From contig JAEUGY010000018.1 in the NCBI GenBank assembly GCA_016794625.1, forward strand, positions 1-64,000: DNA of 64,000 bases. The letters are read 5' to 3'. The DNA is from Opitutaceae bacterium (GTDB lineage Bacteria; Verrucomicrobiota; Verrucomicrobiia; Opitutales; Opitutaceae). Made by a program: the position numbers and the translations under genes. The notes under the pieces are model-generated. The model saw nothing but the letters and a program-made list of their open reading frames with translations, did not search any database and was not told the origin of the DNA. This document shows, one piece after another, positions 41,459 through 50,589 of this stretch (positions within the stretch are counted from its first letter, which is position 1; the number at the start of each line of letters is the position of its first letter).

Positions 41459-44400
41459 ATGAAGACGAACCCCACTGCCTGGATTCCGGTCCTGCTTGTG
41501 CTCGCGAGCGCGACCGACCTGTCCGCCCAATCCGCGGTTGCCGGAACGACGGCGCCGACCAAGGAGGAAACGCTGGTCTTGTCACCCTTTGAAGTCGCGG
41601 CCACCCAGGACACCGGCTACGCGGGCCAGGACACCTTGTCCGGCTCCCGCCTGCGCACCAATCTCAAGGATGTCGCGGCCGCCATCAGTCCGATGACCGC
41701 TGAATTCCTGCGCGACATCTCGGCGACCAGCATTGAAAGTGCCATCGAGTACGGCGTTGGCACCCGCATGGAAACCGATGACGCCCGGGCGGCGGGGCCG
41801 GTGGCGGACAGCTACAATGACAGTGTACGCTCCATCCGGATCCGCGGCCTGCCGGGAGGCGGGCGCAGCATCAATTTCTTTGGCGCGCCTGGTGAGGTGG
41901 ACCTCTACATGACTGACCGCATCGAGGTGTCGCGCGGACCGAATTCGATTCTCTACGGCTTCGGCTCGCCGGCGGGAAAGATCAACATCTCCACCAAGCA
42001 GGCGATCCTGAACAAAAACACGTACGCGGTTTCCAGCCGCCTCGATTCCTGGGGCGGAGAGCGGTGGACGGCGGACGCCAACTGGGCGCTGATCAAAAAC
42101 AAGCTCGGGCTGCGGGCGGTGGTGCTGCGCGGGCGCGAGGAGTCGTGGCGCGTGGCCGGACACAATGACCAGGACCGGCTCTTCCTGGCGGCCAAGTGGC
42201 AGATCGATCGCAAGACCACCTTGAAGGCCGAGTTCGAAATGGGGGAGATCGACCGTTTTGTTCCCCGCCCGTTTTTTGCGAATGACATTCGCTCGGTCTG
42301 GGAGGCGAACGGACAGCCCATCTTCAATAATTTCTCGGTCAGTTACGTGCCCGGCACTCCGGGCACCGGTGTCGTCGGTACGCCCGGTACCCCGATTCTC
42401 GACAGCGGCGCAAACAACCTCATCGGCGTGCAGCAGCGTTCCGGTGGTGATTGGGTGGTGGTGAGCGACCGATTCCCGTTCGCCCAGAACTTCCGCCAGT
42501 TCACCGTCTCCGAAGTGCCCCTCGGACCGCTGCGGAACGACTTCGAAATGGGCCGGCGCAATCCGGAGGCCGTGCTCGAGGCCAATTGGGTCGGCGGCAA
42601 ATTCAATGTGAGAAACGCCTCCGCATTCTTCCAGCGAGAGCTGGCGCGCGATCTGAATCTGGAGCTCGGCTTCAACCGTCAGACGTTCAAACGGGATATC
42701 CAGAATATTCTGACGTGGAATTTGATTGGACTCGCCGCGGACACGAACCGCTACCTGCCCAACGGTCAGTTGAAGCCGGTCGAAAACCGGTACTACTTCG
42801 ATGTGACGCCGAATCACGTCTTTTCCCAGGAGGAGATTGACCAAGGGCGCATCACCCTGTCTTACGAAAAGAAACTGCGCGACCTGGTGACCCTCCGCAT
42901 GGCCGGCTTGGGCGAAATGGCCAGGAGCTCGGCCCGCGGCGGGAACCGTACCCTCTCCTGGCTGAAGGGGCCGGATCTAGCCAGTGGGGGAGCGTTCAAT
43001 GTGACGCCCGAGAACTCCGCCAATCAGGTCTATTACCGCTACTACATCAATGATCCCGGACTGCTCAACGATCGGAATTTCCGCATCCCCGCCCCTTACA
43101 ATCTGTCCGGAGCCACGCGCTACCAGGACCCGCGCACCGGAACGGTGAGCAATCTTTACGCCCAGGAAGTCGAGCGTGCCCAATCGGTCGCCAGTCCGGT
43201 GGATCGCGAAACGAGTGCGCAGATGGGAGTGTTGCAGGCCTACTTTCTGAAGAATCGCATCGTCGCCACCTACGGCTACCGCCAGGACCGCGTGGAGAAT
43301 CGGATCGGACTGGCCTTCCGCGATCCGGCGGCCGCGCTCAACAGCGGCGTCTGGACGCCGGGCGATCCGGATTCCGCGACCCCGACGGTGTTCAGCGGAC
43401 ACACACAGACGGCGGGAGGCGTGGTTCACTTCACCCCTTGGCTCTCCGGCTTCTTCAACTCGTCGAACAGCCTCACCACGCCCGGCGTAAACTTCATCAC
43501 CCCGAGTGATCCGCGCAAGACGACGCTGGCGGACTACACGCCGGCTCCCTCAGGCGAGACCACCGATTACGGGATCAAACTGAGTCTGCTCAAGAACCGC
43601 GTCTTTGTCACCGCGACCAAGTATCATACGATTTCGAAGGACGAATACGGCTTCTCGGGTTTCAACCGTTCCAATGTGATCAACATCTGGACCGCGCTGG
43701 CCAACTCCACCGCGCTCAACGATGAAGAGACCACGTTTGCCCGCCGGCAGATTGAAGTCATGACCCAGGTCTCGGGCTACACGCAGGACTCGGAGAGCCG
43801 AGGATATGAGTTTGAGATCGTCGGCCAGCCGCTTCCCGGCTGGTCCGTCTCGGTCAACTACTCGAAGAACGAGTCGGTCCGATCAAACATCGCCCGGGAG
43901 TACCGCGCCTACCTCGACTATCACAAAGCCTATTGGTTGAAGTACGGGGATCTCTCGCTGACGCAGAACATCAATCTCCCGCGGCCGCAAAACGCTCCGA
44001 ATGCCCAGAGTTGGAATACCCCCGCGGTCATTGCTGCGACCGGCGACTTCACGGTGAACACCGACAGCATCTACGAGGCGATCTCGGATGCGGAGCAGCT
44101 CTTCTTCGAAAACCCGTTCGTGTTTGAGGGCAAACGCTTCATTGGCGACCCCCTCCACAATCTCAACCTGCGCACGCGTTACGACTTCAGCCAGGGAGTA
44201 CTCAAGGGATTCACGGTCGGAGCCGGTATGCGGCTTCGTCAGGGGCGGGTGGCCGGTGCGCGCACGGACTACAGCATCACGCCGGGATCGAACTACACCG
44301 ATACCTGGAATGGCCGCACCATTGACAATGTGGCCACGGTCGATGCGGAGGATCAAAACGTCTATGATCTTCAGCTGGGTTACACGCGCGTGTTCGGCCA

Positions 44401-44557
44401 GCGAAAGCTTCGTTGGAGCGTTCAACTCAACGTCAACAATCTCACCGATCAGCGTGAGTTGGTCGTGAATCAGACCCACCCCACGACCCTTGCGCCCACC
44501 ACCTATCGCTATCAGGATCCCCGTCAGTACATCCTCACCAACACGTTTTCCTTTTGA
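41459..44557 (+). CDS. TonB-dependent outer-membrane receptor without STN domain
   Basis: A 1032-residue receptor. A signal peptide spans about residues 1-22 (WIPVLLVLASATDLSA). It is followed by the TonB-box-like LSPFEVAATQDTGYAG and the plug domain (about 55-180), including LSGSRLRTNLKDVAAAISPM, IRGLPGGGRSINFF, and the block RIEVSRGPNSILYGFGSPAG. The barrel ends with YILTNTFSF. The type with VSPFEV/LSPFEV and NGILYGxGxPGG belongs to the group common in Opitutaceae. Unlike the other three receptors in the window it has no STN domain and is preceded by a two-component system instead of sigma/FecR genes. A short repeated Pro-Gly-Thr stretch (VPGTPGTGVVGTPGTP, about residues 298-313) lies in one extracellular loop. 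Start: ATG 41459 just before the signal sequence. Confidence 0.92.
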   Translation: MKTNPTAWIPVLLVLASATDLSAQSAVAGTTAPTKEETLVLSPFEVAATQDTGYAGQDTLSGSRLRTNLKDVAAAISPMTAEFLRDISATSIESAIEYGVGTRMETDDARAAGPVADSYNDSVRSIRIRGLPGGGRSINFFGAPGEVDLYMTDRIEVSRGPNSILYGFGSPAGKINISTKQAILNKNTYAVSSRLDSWGGERWTADANWALIKNKLGLRAVVLRGREESWRVAGHNDQDRLFLAAKWQIDRKTTLKAEFEMGEIDRFVPRPFFANDIRSVWEANGQPIFNNFSVSYVPGTPGTGVVGTPGTPILDSGANNLIGVQQRSGGDWVVVSDRFPFAQNFRQFTVSEVPLGPLRNDFEMGRRNPEAVLEANWVGGKFNVRNASAFFQRELARDLNLELGFNRQTFKRDIQNILTWNLIGLAADTNRYLPNGQLKPVENRYYFDVTPNHVFSQEEIDQGRITLSYEKKLRDLVTLRMAGLGEMARSSARGGNRTLSWLKGPDLASGGAFNVTPENSANQVYYRYYINDPGLLNDRNFRIPAPYNLSGATRYQDPRTGTVSNLYAQEVERAQSVASPVDRETSAQMGVLQAYFLKNRIVATYGYRQDRVENRIGLAFRDPAAALNSGVWTPGDPDSATPTVFSGHTQTAGGVVHFTPWLSGFFNSSNSLTTPGVNFITPSDPRKTTLADYTPAPSGETTDYGIKLSLLKNRVFVTATKYHTISKDEYGFSGFNRSNVINIWTALANSTALNDEETTFARRQIEVMTQVSGYTQDSESRGYEFEIVGQPLPGWSVSVNYSKNESVRSNIAREYRAYLDYHKAYWLKYGDLSLTQNINLPRPQNAPNAQSWNTPAVIAATGDFTVNTDSIYEAISDAEQLFFENPFVFEGKRFIGDPLHNLNLRTRYDFSQGVLKGFTVGAGMRLRQGRVAGARTDYSITPGSNYTDTWNGRTIDNVATVDAEDQNVYDLQLGYTRVFGQRKLRWSVQLNVNNLTDQRELVVNQTHPTTLAPTTYRYQDPRQYILTNTFSF

Positions 44558-44619
44558 CCCGGAGTGCTGAGCTACGTCGGCGCTCCCTGCAACCACGGCT
44601 CAAATCCGTCCGGCTTCGT

Positions 44620-46557
44620 ATGGGTGTCGTCAAGTTCATGACGCTGGTGATCTTTGCGAGCTCCGCGTTCGCAGGCGCGCCGGTGTCAGCGGCGCCCGCC
44701 GAGTCTCCGGGGCTGACCACCGATGCGCTTGTCGCGATCCGGGAGGGGGTGGCGGCGAGAGCCGAAGCGATCCTCGGAGCCCAGCGCGGCCAGCCACTCG
44801 TTCGAGCCGAGAAGAAGCCGCCTCTCGGGACAGGGCGGGCCGCCTTTGTCCGCGCTTACTCGTTTTCCTTGGTTGAGTTTGCCGCGCGGTCTCTCTGGTG
44901 GCACGAGTCGATCGAAGCTGCCAACGCCGCGCTTCGCGAGAACGCCGAGTACTACCTGGCGAATCACCCGGAACTGTACGACAAGGACAACTTCCACTGG
45001 CACTCCGAGGCCGTGTTGCGGTTGGTCGAGTTCTATGGCGCGGGTGGAAGCAGGCGGGCGGGCCTGATCCGGCCGGAGACCGAGGAACGGATCTTGGAGG
45101 CAATCTGGCTCTATTGTCGACGGCAGGACAAAGGGGCTGCGAAACACTCCAATCTGGCGGAGGCGGATGATCTCGAGTCGGCCACCTGGTGGGTGAAGGA
45201 ATCCGAGAACCACCATGTGCAGAGCTTCACGACGCTGTGGCATTTTGCCCGGATCGCCCGTCACCGTGAGGCGTTCCAGAACCGGCGTTTTGACGACGGC
45301 CGCACGGTCCAGGATCACTACGCCTCCTGGAATCGCTACGTGAAGCGGTACCTTTTGGAGCGGGCGCGCAAGGGGATGTTCATCGAAATGATGTCACCCG
45401 CCTACAACGCGACCCTGCTCAAGGGCATCTTCAATGTGTACGACTTTGCCGATGATCCCGAGTTGAAACGCCGGAGCCGGCTCTTCCTCGATTTGTATTT
45501 CGCCTACTGGGGGCAGGAGCAGATCGACGGAGTGGCTGGCGGCGGAAAGGCTCGCATCTATTCGGACACCAAGCCGCGGAGCCTTGATCTTGGTTACGTC
45601 TTCTTCGGCCTGGGCCAGGTCCCGGAGTTTGAGAGCGAGCTTTTCACCGCGTTGACCACGAGCTACCGTCCGGCGCTGGTGGTCGTGGATCTTGCCTGCG
45701 ATCGCCGCGGACGCGGCGTTTACGAGGTGCAGCAACGACCGTTGGGGTTGGCGCTGTCGTCCGAGTATTTCCAGCCACCCACCTATCGCCTCCGGACCGA
45801 CTACGGCGGCAATCTGCGCTACACCTACTGCACCCCTGAGTTTGTCGTGGGGACGACCATGAGTGAAGCCCGGCCGGAGCCGCATTGGACGATGATCAGC
45901 TCGCAGAACCGTCGACAGGGGGTGATTTTCGCGGGAGATCCGGTGGCGGTGATCTCGCCGCAGGTGGAGGCCACGCAGAATCGCCGGGCCTACAACACAC
46001 AGTGGTCGGTGCAGCGGAAGGGCACGCTGGTCACGCAGAAACTGAAGACCAGCCGGGGGGCGGGTGCCGCCCGGGTGTGGTTCTCGGGTCAGGGTTTGAC
46101 CGAGCCGGAAGCGTTGGACGGCTGGATCTTCACTGAGTCGGCTGGCGCCTATGCGGCGGTGCGAGTGGTGGAGGGCGGCGGGAGCTGGGTGGCGGCCGAG
46201 GAGGCGGGGACCGGCCGCTGGCTGCAATGCCAATACGAGTTTTCTCCGGTGATTCTCGAGGTGGCGCGCAAGTCTGACTACCCGTCGGCGCAGCATTTCC
46301 GTGCGGCTGTGCGCCATCGACCTATCATGATCGAGACCGACCGACGGCTTCGCTTCCGAAGCATTTACGGGGATGACTTCACGTTCTTCACCGACTACTC
46401 GGCGCCGCCGCGGATCAATGACGTGCCGGTCGACTACGCACCGGACAACGCCTTTGCGAGCCCGTTTCTGGAGTCCGTCTGGGACAGCGGGGTGATCCAT
46501 CTGCGCAAGGGCAACCGCCATGAGATTCTGGATTTCAATGCTCCGAATGCGCAGTGA
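44620..46557 (+). CDS. Unrecognised exported protein, helical (toroid-like) plus beta C-terminal part
   Basis: A 645-residue protein that I do not recognise as a named family. From the ATG at 44620 a signal peptide is visible (KFMTLVIFASSAFAGAPVSA). The first ~330 residues are helical and rich in aromatic and charged residues, with the blocks KDNFHWHSEAVLRLVEFYG, ESENHHVQSFTTLWHFARI and GMFIEMMSPAYNATLL; the SENHH and HWHSE motifs could be an active site. The second half is beta-rich (VDLACDRRGRGVYEVQQRPL; WFSGQGLTEPEALDGW). The arrangement (helical barrel then beta-sandwich) is reminiscent of polysaccharide lyases or heparinases. It sits between a TonB receptor gene and a GH106 gene on the same strand, so a role in glycan breakdown is likely. 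Alternative start ATG at 44638. Confidence 0.7.
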   Translation: MGVVKFMTLVIFASSAFAGAPVSAAPAESPGLTTDALVAIREGVAARAEAILGAQRGQPLVRAEKKPPLGTGRAAFVRAYSFSLVEFAARSLWWHESIEAANAALRENAEYYLANHPELYDKDNFHWHSEAVLRLVEFYGAGGSRRAGLIRPETEERILEAIWLYCRRQDKGAAKHSNLAEADDLESATWWVKESENHHVQSFTTLWHFARIARHREAFQNRRFDDGRTVQDHYASWNRYVKRYLLERARKGMFIEMMSPAYNATLLKGIFNVYDFADDPELKRRSRLFLDLYFAYWGQEQIDGVAGGGKARIYSDTKPRSLDLGYVFFGLGQVPEFESELFTALTTSYRPALVVVDLACDRRGRGVYEVQQRPLGLALSSEYFQPPTYRLRTDYGGNLRYTYCTPEFVVGTTMSEARPEPHWTMISSQNRRQGVIFAGDPVAVISPQVEATQNRRAYNTQWSVQRKGTLVTQKLKTSRGAGAARVWFSGQGLTEPEALDGWIFTESAGAYAAVRVVEGGGSWVAAEEAGTGRWLQCQYEFSPVILEVARKSDYPSAQHFRAAVRHRPIMIETDRRLRFRSIYGDDFTFFTDYSAPPRINDVPVDYAPDNAFASPFLESVWDSGVIHLRKGNRHEILDFNAPNAQ

Positions 46558-49441
46558 ACGCCTCCGCCGGCTGGCGTGGTGGATGATGGCGGCGCTGGCG
46601 GTCCCTGGGTTGCGCGGGGAGGATGAACTGGCGCTTCGGTTCAAGCACCCTCCGGATGCCGCGCGTCCCTGGGTCTGGGCGCACTGGCTGCATGGGAATG
46701 TCAACCGGGAGGGGATCACCCGCGACCTCGAGGCGATCAAACGGGTCGGACTCGGAGGCGTGACGATGTTCGATGTGGCGCAGGCGGCGATCCCCCCGGG
46801 TCCGCATGGTTATCTCAGTCCCTCGTGGCAGGCGCTGTTTGCCCACCAGATCGCTGAGGCGAAGCGCCTGGGTTTGGAAGTGATGAGCCACAACGGCCCG
46901 GGTTACAGCGGAAACGGTGGACCGTGGATTTCGCCCGGACAGGCGGCGCAGAAGCTGGTTGAAAGTGCGACACGTATCGAAGGGGGGCGCCCCTTTTCCG
47001 GCGTGTTGCCGGTTCCTCCCGTCAACGGCGACTTCTACCGAGATGTGGCCGTGCTCGCGTTGCAGGAGACCGAAGCGCAGGCCTCCTATCGGATTGAAGG
47101 GATCGAGCTGAAGCGTGTGGAGTGGATCAATTTTATCCAATGGACGGGTACGCGCAGCGCCGCTTGGGACGCTCAGGCGCCGGCGACCGTGTGCATCCCA
47201 CTGCAGGCCGTGGTCAATCTGTCGGACCGGATGGATGCCGCCGGCAAGCTCGACTGGGATGCCCCTCCGGGAGTCTGGACGGTGCTGCGTTTTGGTCATA
47301 CCTGGACTGGACAGAAAACACTGCCGGCCACCCCGGAAGGACTCGGGCCGGAATGCGACAAACTCGATCCGCGGGGAATTCGCGCCCACTTTGCCCATGT
47401 GATGCAGCGGATGGTGAGTCTGGCCGGATCCTCCGTCGGTTCGACCTTCACCTCCTTCTTTGTCGATAGCTGGGAGGCCGGTGGCCAGAATTGGACGGAG
47501 CGCATGCCGATCGAGTTTCAACGCCGTCGCGGCTACGATCTCATCCCTTACCTGCCCGTGCTGACGGGTCGTGTGCTCGGAGATTTGCAACGCTCCGAGC
47601 GCTTTCTCTATGACCTGCGCCAGACGGTGTCGGAGTTGATCACGGAGAACTTCTGGGCTGAAATGCAGCGACTATGTCACGCCCACGGTATGAAGCTTGC
47701 GGTTCAACCTTACATCACCTCTGGCAACGACCTCGATGCGGCCAACTACACCGATGAACCGATGGGGGAGTTTTGGACGGCCGGCAACACGCCGACGGAC
47801 TATGCGATCACGGTGAAATCGGCGGCATCGGCCGCGAACCTGAACCGACGGACGCTGGTGGGCGTCGAAGCCTTCACCGCCAATCACACGGAACGATGGC
47901 TTTCGCATCCGGCAACGCTGAAAGGAAGGGCCGACCGGAGTTTTGCCCTCGGAGCCAATCGCTTTCAGATTCACCGGTTCGCCATGCAACGCTTCGCGCA
48001 GGTGGCACCGGGCATGATGATGGGAGGGTGGGGCCAGCAATACGACCGCACCCAGACCTGGTGGGAGTGGTCGAAGCCGTGGCATGATTACCTCGCCCGT
48101 TGCCAGTTCCTGCTGAGCCAGGGACCGGTCGTGACGGATGTGCTGGCGGTGGTGCCCGAGGAGCCGCTGTACCGGTTTGAGCACCGGCCGATTCCCGGGT
48201 ACGACTACGATGTCTGCGGACCGGACGCGTTCAAGCGGATCGTTGTCACGGCGGGAAAGGCGGGCGTTCCGGGCGGGCCCCGGTATCACCTCATCACGGT
48301 CGACCACGACGGAACGATGACCCTCGGCCGGCTCCGTCAGCTCAAACAGCTGGTCGAACAGGGAGCGAATCTCTTGGGCGAACCTCCCCTGGCCACCCCC
48401 GGGCTCGCGGGATTTCCTCAAGCCGATGCGGCCCTGAAGCAATTGGCGGAAGAACTGTGGGGCGTTCGACCCGAGATCATGCGTGCCGTTGGCCGAGGAC
48501 GGGTGTTCCGTGGCCTTTCACCGGCCCAGGTGCTGGAACGGCTCGGCGTGGCGCGTGACTTCATCGGACCGGAAGGGGTGGTGTGGATTCACCGAGCCAG
48601 CGAGGAAGCCGACATCTACTTTCTGGCCTCCGCGGAAGGGCAGCCCCGCGAGGCCGCCTGCTCCTTCCGCGTGCACGGCAGGCCGGCGGAGCGTTGGGAT
48701 CCGGAAACCGGAAAGACCTGGCAGCTCCAGACGGTATCGGATGATGGAGTACACACGACGGTCAACGTGCCGTTGGAACCCCAGGGCTCGACCTTTGTGG
48801 TCTTTCGCCGCCGCCAGGCGGCGCGAATGGGCATGGAAATGGACCGTCCCTCTTCGGACGCAGGTCAGATACCGTGGATATCGATTGCCGGCCCGTGGAA
48901 TGTCTCGTTTCCGGAAGGCAGCGGAGCGCCGGCCACCGTGAGACTGGGTGCCCTGGACTCGTGGAGTCGGCATCCGGACGAGGGAATCCGGCACTTTTCC
49001 GGAACCGCCACGTACCAGACGACCTTTGAGCTGCCCCGGGAAACCCCCGCGGGGGACGTGGTCCTCGATCTGGGTCGCGTGGAGGTCATGGCTCGCGTGA
49101 ACCTCAACGGCCGCGATTTGGGCGTGCTTTGGAAGCCTCCGTTTCGTGTGGAGGTGACGACCGCGCTTCGACCTGGCGCCAACACGCTGACCGTCTCCGT
49201 GGTGAATCTTTGGGTGAATCGACTCATTGGTGACGAATCCCTTCCTCCCGACAGTGCCCGTGAGAAGAATGGTCGACTGAAGGCCTGGCCCGACTGGCTC
49301 CTGGAAGGAAAGTCCAGCCCTGTCGGACGCCGGACGTTTGTGACCTTTCCGCTTTGGAAAAAAGGGGAGCCCCTCGTGGATTCCGGCCTGTTGGGTCCCG
49401 TCGTACTCCGGCGAGTAGTGTCCCTCCAACCCTCTCTATGA
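46547..49441 (+). CDS. GH106 alpha-L-rhamnosidase-like glycosidase
   Basis: A 964-residue exported enzyme resembling glycoside hydrolase family 106. The diagnostic N-terminal blocks are WAHWLHGNVNREGITRDLEA (about residues 44-63), GLGGVTMFDV and LGLEVMSHNGPGYSGNGGPW. The Asp/His-rich blocks SFFVDSWEAGGQNW and GYDLIPYLPVLTGR follow. The C-terminal part (about 770-960) is a beta-sandwich with galactose-binding-like segments (PWNVSFPEGSG; ARVNLNGRDLGVLWKPPFRV). Family 106 removes alpha-L-rhamnose from rhamnogalacturonan I/II, ulvan and similar. The start is uncertain: ATG codons at 46520, 46538 and 46547 all lie in or near the end of the preceding gene; the shortest gives a good signal peptide (LAWWMMAALAVPGLRG). 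Part of the unit that begins with the TonB receptor. Confidence 0.85.
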   Translation: MRSERLRRLAWWMMAALAVPGLRGEDELALRFKHPPDAARPWVWAHWLHGNVNREGITRDLEAIKRVGLGGVTMFDVAQAAIPPGPHGYLSPSWQALFAHQIAEAKRLGLEVMSHNGPGYSGNGGPWISPGQAAQKLVESATRIEGGRPFSGVLPVPPVNGDFYRDVAVLALQETEAQASYRIEGIELKRVEWINFIQWTGTRSAAWDAQAPATVCIPLQAVVNLSDRMDAAGKLDWDAPPGVWTVLRFGHTWTGQKTLPATPEGLGPECDKLDPRGIRAHFAHVMQRMVSLAGSSVGSTFTSFFVDSWEAGGQNWTERMPIEFQRRRGYDLIPYLPVLTGRVLGDLQRSERFLYDLRQTVSELITENFWAEMQRLCHAHGMKLAVQPYITSGNDLDAANYTDEPMGEFWTAGNTPTDYAITVKSAASAANLNRRTLVGVEAFTANHTERWLSHPATLKGRADRSFALGANRFQIHRFAMQRFAQVAPGMMMGGWGQQYDRTQTWWEWSKPWHDYLARCQFLLSQGPVVTDVLAVVPEEPLYRFEHRPIPGYDYDVCGPDAFKRIVVTAGKAGVPGGPRYHLITVDHDGTMTLGRLRQLKQLVEQGANLLGEPPLATPGLAGFPQADAALKQLAEELWGVRPEIMRAVGRGRVFRGLSPAQVLERLGVARDFIGPEGVVWIHRASEEADIYFLASAEGQPREAACSFRVHGRPAERWDPETGKTWQLQTVSDDGVHTTVNVPLEPQGSTFVVFRRRQAARMGMEMDRPSSDAGQIPWISIAGPWNVSFPEGSGAPATVRLGALDSWSRHPDEGIRHFSGTATYQTTFELPRETPAGDVVLDLGRVEVMARVNLNGRDLGVLWKPPFRVEVTTALRPGANTLTVSVVNLWVNRLIGDESLPPDSAREKNGRLKAWPDWLLEGKSSPVGRRTFVTFPLWKKGEPLVDSGLLGPVVLRRVVSLQPSL

Positions 49442-50454
49442 GACATCCCATGCTCCTGCTTCCCGGTAGACTACGAATTTTCGGTGCGGTGTGCACCGGT
49501 GCGTTTTGCCTGCTTCCCACCCTGGGGCGAGGTGAGATCAAAGCCTTGCACAACCCCGTCTGGACCTCGGTCGACAATCTGCGCGATCCCTCGGTCTGGC
49601 GGACGCCGGAGGGCTACCAACTCTTCTACTCGCGTTTTTCGACGGGTGACGGACGGGCGAGCAACCCTCAGAATTGGGCCATTGCCCGGGTGTTCACCAA
49701 GGATTTTGTCACCTTTGAGCGCGATGCGGATATTTCGCCCAAAGGTTACGCGTCACCAGGCGACATCGTTTTCTGGCACGGACGCTACCTTCTGCCGTAT
49801 CAAAGCTATCCTGCCAAACCCACTCTGCTTTGTGTCAGCGAGTCGACGGACTTGAACGTTTGGTCGCCACCCAAGACCTTCCTCGCCGAGGCCGCGGAGC
49901 TGCCGTGGAACACCTATCGCCGCGTGATTGATGCCACCTTTGTGGTCGATGGCGATGTGCTCCACTGCTATTTCGTCGGCACGGCCGACCTCCCCACGTC
50001 CTCCGGACGGCTTTTGCGTTCCAATCTCCTGGGCCATGCAATCACGCGCGACCCCAAGCTGGAGACCTGGGAGATCCTCACGCGGGAGGCACCGCTCCTG
50101 GGTACCTCTGAGCGCGCGCCGGATGGGGTGGAGAATGTGATGATCATCCGGACCGGGGACCATTGGACCATGATCTACAGTGAGGGACTGGAGAATCAGC
50201 ACCTTGCGCTGGCGACCTCGACCGACTTGCGCGCCTGGCGATGGGAGGGCCCGATTGACCTCCCCCGGCAGACGTGGATGAAGCGCAAGCGTGGAGCTCC
50301 CTTCGTGTGGAAGGACGAATCAGGCTGGCGCATGATTCTGATGGGCACCAATGAGCAAAACCGCACCACGTTTGGTTTATTGTCCTCCACCGATGGACGC
50401 CGCTGGATCCCGTTGCCCGAAGCAGACGAGATGCGGACACCTCCCGCACGCTGA
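49438..50454 (+). CDS. Five-bladed-propeller glycosidase-like protein (GH43/GH32/GH117 clan)
   Basis: A 338-residue exported protein. It has a signal peptide (about residues 1-27, LRIFGAVCTGAFCLLPTLG) and five-bladed propeller blades of the GH43/GH32/GH117 type. The first blade has NPVWTSVDNLRDPSVWRTP, in which D of RDPSV could be the base. The third has YRRVIDATFVVDGDVLHCYF, and the fourth APDGVENVMIIRTGDHWTMI with E in VENV as a candidate acid. Length and blade layout agree with the superfamily but I cannot decide on one CAZy family. It overlaps the GH106 gene by four bases (49438-49441) and is probably translationally coupled to it. The likely role is removal of a side-chain sugar from the same rhamnose-containing glycan. 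Confidence 0.8.
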   Translation: MRHPMLLLPGRLRIFGAVCTGAFCLLPTLGRGEIKALHNPVWTSVDNLRDPSVWRTPEGYQLFYSRFSTGDGRASNPQNWAIARVFTKDFVTFERDADISPKGYASPGDIVFWHGRYLLPYQSYPAKPTLLCVSESTDLNVWSPPKTFLAEAAELPWNTYRRVIDATFVVDGDVLHCYFVGTADLPTSSGRLLRSNLLGHAITRDPKLETWEILTREAPLLGTSERAPDGVENVMIIRTGDHWTMIYSEGLENQHLALATSTDLRAWRWEGPIDLPRQTWMKRKRGAPFVWKDESGWRMILMGTNEQNRTTFGLLSSTDGRRWIPLPEADEMRTPPAR

Positions 50455-50589
50455 AGACTCCTTATGACGTCCAGTGTTCCTCCAGGCGGGGAGGTTGGAT
50501 AAGGTCGGGCGGCAGGGTCGACCTCGGCTTGGATCCGTTTGGTCTACTCCAGACACGTGGGTGCCCCTGTCAGGACCAAGGGTGTGCCC

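Noticed and set aside
50455..50589. Terminator between the propeller glycosidase and thioredoxin genes
   Set aside because: A weak CCTCC/GGAGG pairing is present but no stable hairpin or T-run.
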